Assembly (NCBI GenBank): GCA_036877525.1
Contig: JAZGTH010000099.1
Span: 1-64,000, forward strand
Length of the DNA stretch: 64,000 bases
Direction: 5' to 3'
Source: Chromobotia macracanthus
Lineage: Eukaryota > Chordata > Actinopteri > Cypriniformes > Botiidae
Each line of letters opens with the position of its first letter. Position 1 is the first letter of the stretch. Below, piece by piece: positions 11,009-24,536 of this stretch. The notes below the pieces were generated by a model that was given only the letters and a program-made list of their open reading frames with translations, did not search any database and was not told where the DNA came from. The translations under genes and the position numbers were made by a program.

Positions 11009-11612
11009 ACCATTCTAGTCAGGCTGTCACAGATCAGGAAAAGACCATGTGTTTTGGTTCTCAGGGTTGGCTTTGATGTGGGCCCAACCACCCTGTCAAA
11101 CCTGTTTTAGATTTCTTTACTCCCCTCGAGGCGGTGCTTGTTGTCAATGTTTCAGCCCTCCTCGTTGTATTACCTGTGAGCCATTTTGGCCCATCTTGGA
11201 TAGCAAGTCAAGAGGCTCTCCTGGCCGGGAGAGCGCCTCGAGGGTGGGGTCCCCTGGTGCTATTTTTCAGCCCTACTGCTGAGCTCTCAGGGGTTCTGCC
11301 CTCTTGGTATTTATATGGGGATATTTTTTGTCAAAAATGGTTGGCAGAGTGGCACCCTCCCTCTGTGGTGGAGAGGGGCTATGTAAATATAGGGTCCTCA
11401 GCCTTCCACCTCCCGGCTGGCAAAGGAAATAGTGTGTTAGACGGTGGCAGCTAGCGATCAGCTGGTTCCTGTCCAACTGCTATCTTCCGGGCGGTGTGCA
11501 GTTGTACCTCCACTACAGGAGGTCCTCCATCCCCATGAGAGCTTCACCTTCACCTGAGGCACGGGTGAGCATAGAGCAGGCTTGTTGGGCCGTTATTGCC
11601 AAGCCTTTACAC

Positions 11613-11690
11613 GGCTAGCCCGTTAGCGCATTGGAATAGTGCTTTGCCACTGACACAGAAGAGCGGGGTTTGAGTCCCATGGCGAACTCC
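11613..11690 (+). other. tRNA-like cassette 3 (A and B box)
   Basis: TTAGCGCATTGG at 11623-11634 fits an A box and GGTTTGAGTCCC at 11667-11678 fits a B box, 32 bp apart, a normal tRNA spacing. Acceptor-arm pairing is poor, so it is called tRNA-like rather than a tRNA gene. The mirrored copy is at 28402-28478. Confidence 0.4.
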
Positions 11691-11815
11691 TCTCTGAGTG
11701 TCCAGTCTGGTTACTACAGGGCCTCACGTTTGGGCATCGACCCAAAGTAGTTGATGCCTTGCTCTACAGGTGCCCTATTATACTTGTGTGCGCACCTGAC
11801 TCACAATAGGCAAAA

Positions 11816-13496
11816 CCATCTAATCGATCTGTTACTAAAAAGGCCCTCATCAGACTTCATTACAATTTCTGTGTAAATATCCAACAAGCATGTTGTCATT
11901 TGTAAAGGAAAACGACCCCTTACCTGAACCCATGCTGAGCATAGCGTTATCAACAGACAATGGTTTTGGTAATGTCTTTGTGTAATTATAAGGTGTCAGA
12001 CGCATTGGTAATTATAATTAACGTATTCTATCAGCAACTTGTTAGCGACTGCCTTTTAAAGAAGCTTAAGAGCTAACTGATGTTTTTAACGTCAGGTTAA
12101 AATATGAAAATACCTTGAGCTTGTGATAATCGCAACCTTATTTTTTAGTGTCATCCCAGTGACTATTTTATTTATTAATGATTATTTATTAATTTGTTAT
12201 TTATTAATGAACACCATGACTGCGAGGTCACAGAGAAGTTCTTGGCAGGGTATATCATAATCCTGCAGCATGGTTCACGGAGCCCTGCCACGCAATTCTT
12301 CTGGGGGTGTACAATTATAACAAAAACCAACAACAATGAGGTGGATCCCCTAATAACAACCTGAAAAGAAGGCCATCAAAATGTACACTGTCTCTGAGAA
12401 ACAATAGGTGATGGTGAATTATTGACCTCTCTTTTCCTTTTCTTAGATTGAACTGCATTGATTCAACAGTTGAGATTGCAGCCCAGTGCTGGACATTTCA
12501 GGAAAATGGGGTAGAAGAAATCTTTTCACAACTCATGTCAACAATGCAATCTTACAAATAATAATAAAAAAATGTAATAACTTATTAAAGCTGCAATCAG
12601 TAACTTTATTTTTGTTAAAAACAAACAAACAAAAAAAGCGTTATTGAGCAAGTCAGTGTTCAACACAGTCTCCTTACCTCACCCTGGTTTGCAATGGTAA
12701 GTTTAAAATAATGGTTTATAATCTTAGCTGTCAGGTAAACAGAAAGAAGATCTGGATGCTATATCACATCCACGTGCTGGAGGTTTTATGGTTGGGGGTT
12801 TTTTAGCTTTGCTGTTTTTTTGTCTTACAATGTAAACTTACTACTTTAAAAACTGAAATGGTAGAGAGGCAAAAGTTACAAATTGCAGCCTGTGTGTGTT
12901 TGTGTCTGACTTTGTTGTATATGACAGCAACAATACAACTGCTAACAGCACCGATGGTATGCAATATAGTACACCTTGTGAGTGTTGTCAGTTAAGAACT
13001 TCTAAAAGTAAAACAGAAAAGGTTAAAAACATCAACAAAAAAAACCCCATTTAACCTGCACATTAATGCTGTGTGGGTGCACCGCAATCAAAAGACAGCA
13101 TCATGGTACATTTGTAAATTCCAATTTATACGTTTGTAAAAACCCGTGACCTTTGCACTGCTAACACAATGTTGTACACATAATGTTTGCTAAGCAGTGC
13201 TTACACAAAACACAAATTGCTTGGAAACGAATGTAAATGCAGATGACTGCTGAAAAGTAGAGAGAAAAACAAGACCATTATCTTAACATTACATATTAGA
13301 TTAAATGAGATTTTTTTTAATCAGCCCATCTTTAAATGTGGTCGATCTCATGATACAAACCCAGATTTGCATGCTGAAACTGATGCTCTAAACGTAGACA
13401 TATATTTCCACCAAACAATAAAGCAAACTCATGAGGGCGAGGAGACTTTTAGTTTTGCGTGCTGTCTGATCACCAGGGTAAAGGCACAGAGCGATA
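11816..13496. other. Gene-free spacer
   Basis: AT-rich with a run of TTATTTATTAATGA-like repeats near 12160-12215. No coding region or family-specific repeat is recognised. It is mirrored at 26546-28187. Confidence 0.5.
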
Positions 13497-13720
13497 GTGA
13501 GGGTGAGATTTCTAGAATTCAAGGGTGAACACAATGTAGCCCCTGGAAATCACAGATACGGATACTTTCTTTTAACCAGTCGTAGTTACGGACCGCAGCT
13601 TCAGCGTGCCAGAGGTGAGCTGGCCCTCACACCTGGTTTCTCACAAGGTTTTTTCTCTATTTATATCGCTGGAGTTTTGGCTCCTTGCAACCCTGTTGAC
13701 ATCAGCTTAATTGTGTTAGT
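13497..13720 (-). repeat. Teleost interspersed repeat
   Basis: Read on the - strand it carries GCAAGGAGCCAAAACTCC, then AAACCTTGTGAGAAACCAG and CCAGTTCACCTCTGGC, the order of motifs of a very common teleost dispersed repeat. A related copy is in the llph intron. The class (SINE or DNA element) is not certain. Confidence 0.55.
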
Positions 13721-14262
13721 TATCACTGTTTATCATTTGTATTAATTTTAGTTCTTTTTTCATAAATTTTCATTTTTCTCATTCTCAAATAAATCATTTT
13801 ATTTCACCGTTAAATATCTTTTGTATGCGTGCACGTTTTGACAAGGTCAGCAGTGTCATTCTGTAATGCTCCATCTCAGCTCTTAAACAACATCTAATGC
13901 ATGTGATCTAATGTGTAAACAGAATATTTATTGAAAGACTGTTTGAGCTTTTTAAAACGTATTTTTCTACCGTTTCCAATTTTAGCCTTTACTTCTGTTT
14001 AAACTTATTTATATAACGCTTTTCACAATAGCACAAGTGCAAACACAAAATACACAAAGGCAGGCACGCATGACCACATAATGGTTTTCAAGCGTCAGAC
14101 TGAAAACAAGACCGATTATACCGCTTATTGAAGCAGATGATGAACAGCACAACTGCGCACTTGTACATTATGTACGGACAGGCATATTTAACGATACTTT
14201 GGTCAGTTGTAACGAGCACAAACATCCAGCAGGTATCAGAAGCTCTTTTCGACAGGATGGGT

Positions 14263-14278
14263 GGCTCTTAAAAGAGCC
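14263..14278 (-). terminator. Histone 3' stem-loop of left H2B
   Basis: GGCTCTTTTAAGAGCC on the - strand, followed by ACCCA. A purine-rich U7-type element (GAAAAGAGCTTCTG) lies about 12 nt further on. Confidence 0.95.
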
Positions 14279-14301
14279 TTTGTGTCAGATGAAGCGGCGC
14301 T

Positions 14302-14676
14302 TTATTTGGAGCTGGTGTACTTGGTGACCGCTTTGGTTCCCTCAGACACGGCGTGCTTGGCGAGCTCACCGGGCAGCAGCAGACGCACGGCGGTCTGGAT
14401 CTCTCTCGAGGTGATGGTGGAGCGCTTGTTGTAATGAGCGAGACGAGACGCCTCACCGGCGATGCGCTCAAAGATGTCGTTGACGAAAGAGTTCATGATG
14501 CCCATCGCCTTCGAGGAGATCCCGGTGTCGGGATGGACCTGCTTCAGCACTTTGTACACGTAGATCGCGTAACTCTCCTTCCTGGATCTCTTGCGCTTCT
14601 TTCCGCCTTTACCGGCGGTTTTAGTGACGGCCTTCTTGGAGCCTTTCTTAGGCGCGGACTTCGCTGGTTCAGGCAT
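14302..14676 (-). CDS. Histone H2B, replication-dependent (left copy)
   Basis: 124 residues, MPEPAKSAPKKGSKKAV at the N terminus and AVTKYTSSK at the C terminus. The basic tail (about residues 1-33) contains the KKRKRSRKESY repression-type segment. The histone fold follows, with VLKQVHPDTGISSKAM and the long C-terminal helix with LLLPGELAKHAVSEGTKAVTKY, including the lysine ubiquitylated in other vertebrates. It pairs with H2A in the nucleosome core. It is the outermost gene of the inner left block, 1.2 kb from H4 on the same strand. The protein is identical to the copies at 25352 and 41958. Confidence 0.97.
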   Translation of the reverse strand: MPEPAKSAPKKGSKKAVTKTAGKGGKKRKRSRKESYAIYVYKVLKQVHPDTGISSKAMGIMNSFVNDIFERIAGEASRLAHYNKRSTITSREIQTAVRLLLPGELAKHAVSEGTKAVTKYTSSK

Positions 14677-14880
14677 GCTGATAATGAGATTACACCTTCA
14701 CTATTGAATAACACAACGTTATCTTGTGGCGGTATTTATTCACATTTCTATGGTAATTTTAAACGAAACGAAACGCCCTCTCCGATTGTGTGCCTCTGTT
14801 TGTCCAACCCTTAACTATTGTCCTGTTGGTCGAGAAGGGAGCCAATGAAAGCGCTTCCGCCGACAGCCGTTACCATCCCC
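14677..14880 (-). promoter_or_regulatory. Promoter of left H2B
   Basis: A TATA-like ATAAATA on the - strand (14733-14739) sits about 60 bp upstream of the ATG. A CCAAT motif on the + strand is at 14842-14846. No octamer ATTTGCAT was seen, unlike many mammalian H2B promoters. Confidence 0.6.
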
Positions 14881-15160
14881 CGCACAATTCAGCGTCCTTT
14901 GTTTCGTTTCCCGCACTTTTTAAAGGTTCTTCATGCAGTTTTGTAACGTTTCACACACGTTGGCCATTATCAGCCATATTTATGTTTTATTGGCAGCCTC
15001 GTAGAACTATTCTGCATGCCAGAAAATCAAATGGTGAATAATTTCCATGCTGGTAAACGCGTAAACAAACGTTGTAAAATAAAACCGGGCCATCTAAAAT
15101 CAGAAATACCATTTTATTTATATAGCGCGTTTTACAATGTTGCGTCGCTTCAAAACAGCT

Positions 15161-15210
15161 GTTACTTTCCCGTTTGTTTTTTTTTGGGGGGGGGGTAAAC
15201 CCTTTTTTTT

Positions 15211-15241
<31 letters not shown>

Positions 15242-15251
15242 GGGGGTTGGT

Positions 15252-15290
<39 letters not shown>

Positions 15291-15393
15291 TTGGAAGTGG
15301 GGGGGGGGGGGGGGGTTTTTTTTTTTTTAAAAAAAAAAAGAAAGTTTTTTTTTTTTTATTTTTAAAAAAAAAAAAAGAGGAGAAGAAACGTTA

Positions 15394-15425
<32 letters not shown>

Positions 15426-15477
15426 TTTTTTTTTTATTTTATAAAAAAAAAAGAGAAACTTTTTTGAGGGAGGGGGT

Positions 15478-15512
<35 letters not shown>

Positions 15513-15515
15513 GCT
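15161..15515. repeat. Homopolymer block present only in the left arm
   Basis: After a short unique stretch (GTTACTTTCCCGTTTG) the block is almost entirely long runs of T, G and A. It is absent at the mirrored site (about 24870). It is flanked by the direct repeat ACAGCT (15155-15160 and 15510-15515) and interrupts a fish repeat otherwise intact in the right arm. Either a retroposed tail with slippage or a low-quality consensus; the latter is more likely. Confidence 0.85.
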
Positions 15516-15802
15516 TTACAGAGAAACGTACCAAAAACAGAATACACGATATTATTGCACATTTATATGGTTCATTCAGACGGGGTAACTCACACCCGAA
15601 ATATGACTTCTGCGTTTAACTGGTGAGAAATGAACACACACGGTGCAGTAGGGGTTAGGCATTACCTGCAACACATTTGGGCCCTCAAAAAACAAACGAA
15701 CGTGCGTTTTTTGTAATGAAAAACATCCGAGCAATAAATCATTTATAACACCAAAACCAGAGAAACATTTATATCCGAAATCTCTTTGGTGAAACGGTGG
15801 GT

Positions 15803-15818
15803 GGCTCTTAAAAGAGCC
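15803..15818 (-). terminator. Histone 3' stem-loop of left H4
   Basis: GGCTCTTTTAAGAGCC on the - strand, 34 nt after the H4 stop, followed by ACCCACC and a purine-rich GAAGAGA element. Confidence 0.95.
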
Positions 15819-15852
15819 TTTGTGCTTTCCTTCACTTTAAGGACGGACGCGT

Positions 15853-16951
<1,099 letters not shown>

Positions 16952-16967
16952 GGCTCTTAAAAGAGCC
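16952..16967 (-). terminator. Histone 3' stem-loop of left H3
   Basis: GGCTCTTTTAAGAGCC on the - strand, 24 nt after the H3 stop, followed by GCACAACT and the purine-rich GAACGAGAGAA. Confidence 0.95.
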
Positions 16968-16991
16968 TTTGGGTTCACGGGCTGACGCGGT

Positions 16992-17600
<609 letters not shown>

Positions 17601-18345
17601 GTTCTCCGCCTCGCGTGCCCGTTTACGATCAAACGATGGCCACCAAAAACAAAACAAAACAGAGTTGTCCTCACCGCTACACAATACTCGCTCGACGATA
17701 ATAACATAAAACCGATATTGGAGGATAAAACAGAAGACCCTCCGTGTCGGGTGTTACCGATTTATTGTTTCTTTATGCATGTTGTATTCGAGATGATCAA
17801 CAAAGCCTAACCGTTACCGTTTCGCTTTACACAGAAATATTTTGGCCAACCAAAACTCAACTCGGAGTTACTCTCTCGCATAGGCCGTTACAAACAACTC
17901 CAGAGTTTCATACTTGGTTTCTTTCAAAGTTCATGAAACGGAAAGGCCAAGAAGCGAAGTTGTGCATGGCTGTACTCATATGCACACTCGCAGTTTAACA
18001 AGAACATTCAAAAAACTTCATTAATTCCAGGGGCATATTGCTGCTCTCAAAAAGTAAAATATATACCTACATAAAGTCAACCAATAACTTAAACTAATAA
18101 ATGTAGCTGTGAAGACGATCGTCTAAATCAAGTGTAAAGTTAACTAGAATGTAGAATGATAAATATGGAGTATGAGAAGGACAGTATGATAACGGGAAGT
18201 ACAGCAGTTGTATAGGATATTGCACGCCAATCATAATATTGATAACGAGACAGTAATACACTTGCACTGTATGCAAGAGACACCATGTATTAATTACTAC
18301 ATCAAGAACTAGAAACGAAGTCACTCTTTAACTGATGAAGTGGGT
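17601..18345. other. H2A-H3 spacer
   Basis: No gene. Mirrored at 22014-22740. Part of it (ATTTTGGCCAACC region near 17842) is distantly repeated downstream of the right outer H2A near 40380, suggesting that unit once had the same layout. Confidence 0.5.
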
Positions 18346-18361
18346 GGCTCTGAAAAGAGCC
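18346..18361 (-). terminator. Histone 3' stem-loop of left inner H2A
   Basis: GGCTCTTTTCAGAGCC on the - strand, with ACCCACTTCATCAG and the purine-rich TTAAAGAGTGAC downstream. Confidence 0.95.
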
Positions 18362-18391
18362 TTTGTGGTCCCTAAATAAACTGCGGTGAGT

Positions 18392-18778
18392 TTATTTGGT
18401 CTTGGCGGGCTTGTCGGTCTTCTTGGGCAGCAGCACAGCCTGGATGTTCGGCAGAACGCCGCCCTGAGCGATAGTCACGCCGCCAAGGAGTTTGTTGAGC
18501 TCCTCGTCGTTACGCACCGCCAGCTGCAGGTGACGGGGAATGATGCGAGTCTTCTTGTTGTCCCGAGCGGCGTTTCCGGCGAGCTCCAGAATCTCAGCGG
18601 TCAGATACTCGAGCACAGCGGCCAGATAAACGGGAGCACCAGCACCGACGCGCTCAGCGTAGTTACCCTTGCGGAGGAGTCTGTGAACGCGGCCAACAGG
18701 GAACTGAAGCCCCGCTCTAGACGAGCGAGTCTTTGCCTTCGCTCGGGCCTTACCGCCGGTTTTGCCTCTACCGCTCAT
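18392..18778 (-). CDS. Histone H2A (left inner copy)
   Basis: 128 residues, the same protein as the outer copies. It is the histone gene nearest the centre on the left arm, 0.66 kb from the 3' end of H1 and on the same strand as H1. Its 5' flank with the CCAAT pair is mirrored almost base for base upstream of 21581, and the palindrome ends about 170 bp upstream of this ATG. The start at MSGRGKT is used although the frame is open 36 nt further. Confidence 0.97.
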   Translation of the reverse strand: MSGRGKTGGKARAKAKTRSSRAGLQFPVGRVHRLLRKGNYAERVGAGAPVYLAAVLEYLTAEILELAGNAARDNKKTRIIPRHLQLAVRNDEELNKLLGGVTIAQGGVLPNIQAVLLPKKTDKPAKTK

Positions 18779-18952
18779 TTTGCTTTTGAAGTCGCCACAA
18801 CACGAACGTCTCACGAATGAAAACTATACCTCGTAGTACTGCAGTTTCCAGCCTTTAAACTTGCCTGTCAGACGCTCATTGGTTGGAGCTTGTGAAATTT
18901 CAAACCAATCAGTCAACTTCCCTCCAAAATACAGCGTCCACGACTATTGTTT
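18779..18952 (-). promoter_or_regulatory. Promoter of left inner H2A
   Basis: TATA-like GTTTAAAGG (- strand, about 18853-18860), with CCAAT motifs at 18878-18882 (- strand) and 18905-18909 (+ strand). The palindrome boundary at 18952 is just upstream, so the whole proximal promoter is duplicated. Confidence 0.75.
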
Positions 18953-19395
18953 CTCCCTGCTTCGTTTAGATGCTAAATAGGAAATGGTTTTAGACATGAA
19001 GACGATAAATAAATGTGATGTATTTAAACCTTATGAGGGAATATAAGAGATAACTAAATTAAGATAAAGAAAACAAAAATATGCAGTGCACTGAATTAAA
19101 GTTAAAAATTTTGCATTATACAAACATAGCTAACATAAGTGTGACGTGCAGCGTTGTGCTGAATAGCACTGCAGTGTCATTGAAGTGCAGATTGTGTTCA
19201 TGTTGAGTCTGGTGGGCTGAGGGAAGCATCCCGATGATTTCAGTTTGGGGTATCAGCTATCATTATATTATTTCACGTTTTCAAATTATGAATAAATGAA
19301 ATTTATTCAGGAGGAAATATTTATTTCTTTCAGATTTATCAACCAAAATACTTCAAGTGAACGTTATTGATGCGCTCTTTCACGAGTTGGTGGGT

Positions 19396-19411
19396 GGCTC
19401 TTAAAAGAGCC
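19396..19411 (-). terminator. Histone 3' stem-loop of H1
   Basis: GGCTCTTTTAAGAGCC on the - strand, 29 nt after the H1 stop, followed by ACCCACC and GTGAAAGAGCG as the likely U7 site. Confidence 0.95.
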
Positions 19412-19440
19412 GTTTGTAGGTCATTAACATGAGATCGCAA

Positions 19441-20061
19441 TTATTTCTTTTTCGGCGCGGCCTTTTTAGGTTTGGCTGCTTTAGGTTTTGCGGTTTTGGG
19501 TTTAGCAGCCTTCACCTTCTTTGGGCTCTTGGCGGTTTTTTTAGGAGCTGCGGGCTTCTTGGCTTTCTTGGGGCTCTTCGTTGCCTTCTTAGCGGCTGCA
19601 GCGGCGGGCTTCTTGGCTTTCTTGGGAGTTTTCTTAGCCGCGGGCTTCTTTGCTGCTGCAGTCTTCGGCTTCTTAGCCGCAGCGGGCTTCTTGGCTGCGG
19701 GCTTCTTTGGTTTAGGCGCAGCTTTCTTCACGGGCTTCTTCTTGATCTCAGTTTTCTTATTGAGCTTGAATGAGCCGGAGGCGCCGGTCCCTTTGGTCTG
19801 GACCAACGTGCCTTTAGTCACCAGACTCTTGATGGCGAGCTTGACTCGGGAGTTGTTCTTCTCCACGTCGTACCCGCCGGCTGCAAGAGCTTTCTTCAAA
19901 GCGGCGAGCGACACGCCGTTCCTTTCCTTAGAAGCGGATACAGCTTTGACGATGAGTTCACCCACGCTTGGACCCGTCTTCTTAGCCTTAGCGGCAGACT
20001 TTTTCTTGGGTGCTTTCGCCGGCGGAGCGGCGGCAGCTTGAGCTGGAGCGGTTTCTGCCAT
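19441..20061 (-). CDS. Linker histone H1, replication-dependent
   Basis: 206 residues in the usual three parts: an Ala/Pro-rich N-tail (about 1-31, MAETAPAQAAAAPPAK), a winged-helix globular domain (about 32-105, SVGELIVKAVSASKERNGVS to GSFKLNKK) and a Lys/Ala/Pro tail with repeated KKPAA and SPKK motifs, the latter CDK-type phosphorylation sites. It binds linker DNA at the nucleosome dyad. It is the only histone gene here in one copy, placed in the loop between the two arms. The right inner H2A is divergent from it 1.5 kb away. The promoter has the H1-specific AAACACA box. The subtype cannot be named. Confidence 0.97.
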   Translation of the reverse strand: MAETAPAQAAAAPPAKAPKKKSAAKAKKTGPSVGELIVKAVSASKERNGVSLAALKKALAAGGYDVEKNNSRVKLAIKSLVTKGTLVQTKGTGASGSFKLNKKTEIKKKPVKKAAPKPKKPAAKKPAAAKKPKTAAAKKPAAKKTPKKAKKPAAAAAKKATKSPKKAKKPAAPKKTAKSPKKVKAAKPKTAKPKAAKPKKAAPKKK

Positions 20062-20230
20062 CCTTCAATACAGACTCGTAACAACACAATTCACTTGTGC
20101 GGTAATGCAGAAACGCTGCGCAGCGCTGCGCTCTTACACAGTACATGAGAACCATATAGACTCAACACGCCCAGCTCTGCGCGCGTCTCTTTGGGGCGCA
20201 AGCGCATGTGTTTCTTCTTCTAACGTTTTG
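20062..20230 (-). promoter_or_regulatory. H1 promoter with AAACACA box
   Basis: On the - strand: AAACACA at 20207-20213, then a GC-rich GCGCCCC stretch near 20193-20198, then a TATA-like TCTATATGG near 20152-20160, about 95 bp before the ATG. AAACACA upstream of TATA is the classic H1 promoter layout. Confidence 0.8.
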
Positions 20231-21406
20231 AATAAAAAATGACATTGTTAGAAGAGTTTGGGGGAATGAAACAATGTGAGCACAGAGCAGAGGCCCTGAG
20301 CTGTATTTGGAGACTAAATTACGCGACGAAGAAACGTTTATTTTGGTACCGTTACATCAAATCTAGGGCGAGAATCAGGCTCCACCAAAAGCAACGTCTG
20401 AATTTTACGTGTTTTGTACGTTCAAAACTTGAGCGATAGACTGAGCGCGTCTTTTGCTTATTTAACAAGCATATCGCAAAGGACTTGAATGGAAAAAAAC
20501 GTCATGTAGAAACTAAAGGGTTCCATACAACAAGTTGTTTTGGTCTTGTTTAAAACACACGCCACATCCGCAAGTTTTCCGTCCTCTGATTCTCATGCTG
20601 AGAGCCAGTAAGTTGACAGGAGCAGAAAATCATGATTTTCTAATGTACGTGATGTGTATGTATAAATTCAGACTGAACAATTAAGAGAGAAATGACAGAT
20701 TAAAAAGTAAACGGCATTTCCCCAAGCACGCAAATCAAGACACGTGAATATCAAAGTACATAAAAAAATAAACTATTGGTTAAAGAAATGAGACAAATTT
20801 ATCAAAAGCATTTTGTCTCTAAAAATATATGGGTTTCACTTTACGGTGTTGTATAATCAGCTTATTTAAGTTATTTACAACATGTTTTGAAATGCCAATT
20901 ACAACAGCACAATGGTATAGGACTGCATTCAGAGAGAAAACTATCCAGAGAGCTTGTAAAAAGTTAGTTCTTTTTTTAGATCTCTGAAAGAAATCGCATG
21001 TTGATCATTTTTCTGTGTGGCATGTTGTCCTTAAAATGCAATATATTTTCTTGTTTTATTCTATTTAAACAAACAGATACTTGTGTTGAATTATTTAGTG
21101 ATTTAAGAATCAACATTTCTTGCTTTACTTTAGTATTCTTTTCTGTTTTTATGTGTATGTTTGAATATATGGATAATCCTTACGTTTAATCAGCTCTGAA
21201 TAGTGAAATACTTCAATCAAGACGAAAGAATCAATAAAAGAAAGAAGCTGCTTCATTACTTAAAATTGTTATAAAATGAAAGAAAAATCAATTCGTTTAA
21301 TCTATACCGGGCCTTAAGCGATTTTGTTTTAAACTATTGCTGTTGATTTTTCGTACTTGCCGAATTTTTATAAAGTTTAATTTATTACTAATATTTTCTG
21401 TTTCGC
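20231..21406. other. Gene-free part of central spacer
   Basis: AT-rich between the H1 promoter and the right arm. Short open frames here show no family resemblance. Nothing else supported. Confidence 0.5.
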
Positions 21407-21429
21407 AAACAATAGTCGTGGACGCTGTA

Positions 21430-21580
21430 TTTTGGAGGGAAGTTGACTGATTGGTTTGAAATTTCACAAGCTCCAACCAATGAGCGTCTGACAGGCAAGT
21501 TTAAAGGCTGGAAACTGCAGTACTACGAGGTATAGTTTTCATTCGTGAGACGTTCGTGTTGTAGCGACTTCAAAAGCAAA
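21430..21580 (+). promoter_or_regulatory. Promoter of right inner H2A
   Basis: Inverted CCAAT (GATTGG near 21451) and CCAAT (near 21477), then TATA-like GTTTAAAGG near 21499, about 80 bp before the ATG. Almost the exact mirror of the left inner promoter. Confidence 0.75.
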
Positions 21581-21967
21581 ATGAGCGGTAGAGGCAAAAC
21601 CGGCGGTAAGGCCCGAGCGAAGGCAAAGACTCGCTCCTCTAGAGCGGGGCTTCAGTTCCCTGTTGGCCGCGTTCACAGACTCCTCCGCAAGGGTAACTAC
21701 GCTGAGCGCGTCGGCGCTGGTGCTCCCGTTTATCTGGCCGCTGTGCTCGAGTATCTGACCGCTGAGATTCTGGAGCTCGCCGGAAACGCCGCTCGGGACA
21801 ACAAGAAGACTCGCATCATTCCCCGTCACCTGCAGCTGGCGGTGCGTAACGACGAGGAGCTCAACAAACTCCTTGGCGGCGTGACTATCGCTCAGGGCGG
21901 CGTTCTGCCGAACATCCAGGCTGTGCTGCTGCCCAAGAAGACCGACAAGCCCGCCAAGACCAAATAA
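21581..21967 (+). CDS. Histone H2A (right inner copy)
   Basis: 128 residues, the same protein as the left inner copy. It faces away from H1. Silent differences from the left partner are few. AATAAA overlaps the stop codon (AAATAAACTC), as in all H2A copies here. Confidence 0.97.
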   Translation: MSGRGKTGGKARAKAKTRSSRAGLQFPVGRVHRLLRKGNYAERVGAGAPVYLAAVLEYLTAEILELAGNAARDNKKTRIIPRHLQLAVRNDEELNKLLGGVTIAQGGVLPNIQAVLLPKKTDKPAKTK

Positions 21968-21997
21968 ACTCACCGCAGTTTATTTAGGGACCACAAA

Positions 21998-22013
21998 GGC
22001 TCTTTTCAGAGCC
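21998..22013 (+). terminator. Histone 3' stem-loop of right inner H2A
   Basis: GGCTCTTTTCAGAGCC followed by ACCCACTTCATCAGTTAAAG, with a purine-rich downstream element. Confidence 0.95.
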
Positions 22014-22779
22014 ACCCACTTCATCAGTTAAAGAGTGACTTCGTTTCTAGTTCTTGATGTAGTAATTAATACTTGGTGTCTCTAACGTGCAAGTGTATTA
22101 CAGCATTGATGACAACCAGTATCCACTATACTATATAACTGCTGTACTTCCCGTTATCACACTGTCCTTCTCGTACTCCATATTTATTATTCTACATTCT
22201 AGTTAACTTTACACTTGATTTAGACGATCGTCTTCACAGCTACATTATTAGTTTAAGTTATTGGTTGACTTTATATAGGTATATATCTTACTTTTTGAGA
22301 GCAGCAATATGCCCCTGGAATTAATGAAGTTTTTTGAATGTTCTTGTTAAACTGCGAGTGTGCATATGAGTACAGCCATGCACAACTTCGCTTCTTGGCC
22401 TTTCCGTTTCATGAACTTTGAAAGAAACCAAGTATGAAACTCTGGAGTTGTTTGTAACGGCCTATGCGAGAGAGTAACTCCGAGTTGAGTTTTGGTTGGC
22501 CAAAATATTTCTGTGTAAAGCGAAACGGTAACGGTTAGGCTTTGTTGATCATCTCGAATACAACATGCATAAAGAAACAATAAATCGGTAACACCCGACA
22601 CGGAGGGTCTTCTGTTTTATCCTCCAATATCGGTTTTATGTTATTATCGTCGAGCGAGTATTGTGTAGCGGTGATGACAACTCTGTTTTGTTTTTGGTGG
22701 CCATCGTTTGATCGTAAACGGGCACGCGAGGCGGAGAACCATTAATAAACTAAAAGGAACTTGAGCGGGAAACGCAAAC
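22014..22779. other. H2A-H3 spacer
   Basis: No gene; mirror of 17601-18345 with scattered changes, the densest near 22070-22150. Confidence 0.5.
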
Positions 22780-23348
<569 letters not shown>

Positions 23349-23373
23349 ACCGCGTCAGCCCCGTAAACCCAAA

Positions 23374-23389
23374 GGCTCTTTTAAGAGCC
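23374..23389 (+). terminator. Histone 3' stem-loop of right H3
   Basis: GGCTCTTTTAAGAGCC, 25 nt after the stop, followed by GCACAACTC and GAACGAGAGAA. Confidence 0.95.
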
Positions 23390-24486
<1,097 letters not shown>

Positions 24487-24520
24487 ACGCGTCCGTCCTT
24501 AAAGTGAAGGAAAGCACAAA

Positions 24521-24536
24521 GGCTCTTTTAAGAGCC
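24521..24536 (+). terminator. Histone 3' stem-loop of right H4
   Basis: GGCTCTTTTAAGAGCC with ACCCACCGTTTCACC and CGAAGAGATTT downstream. Confidence 0.95.

Larger units (their letters stand above)
9530..11815 (+). mobile_element. DIRS-like retrotransposon relic (left copy)
   Basis: A 2.3 kb decayed element. Its right-arm twin has inverted terminal repeats of about 150 bp, the arrangement expected of DIRS elements. In this left copy the distal terminal repeat has lost its outer ~75 bp. A Gag-like frame lies inside (10314-10547), and several tRNA-like cassettes occur toward the 3' end. No reverse transcriptase or tyrosine recombinase remains, so it is non-autonomous. Assignment to DIRS rests on the terminal repeat layout plus the recognisable Gag segment. 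Confidence 0.6.
18953..21406. other. Unique central spacer of the palindrome
   Basis: About 2.45 kb with no inverted counterpart. It contains H1 and its promoter (to about 20230) and a gene-free AT-rich remainder (20231-21406). I see no cruciform at the centre itself; the arms are held apart by this loop. Confidence 0.85.

Noticed and set aside
11613..11690. A functional tRNA gene
   Set aside because: A and B boxes are present, but acceptor and anticodon arms do not pair well and there is no obvious T-run terminator directly after.
15137..15619. 160-codon frame rich in Phe, Gly and Lys
   Set aside because: It is a translation of the homopolymer block, not a protein.
18953..21406. A second H1 or extra histone variant in the central loop
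   Set aside because: Only one H1 winged-helix domain and one stem-loop were found in the loop; other frames there have no histone motifs.
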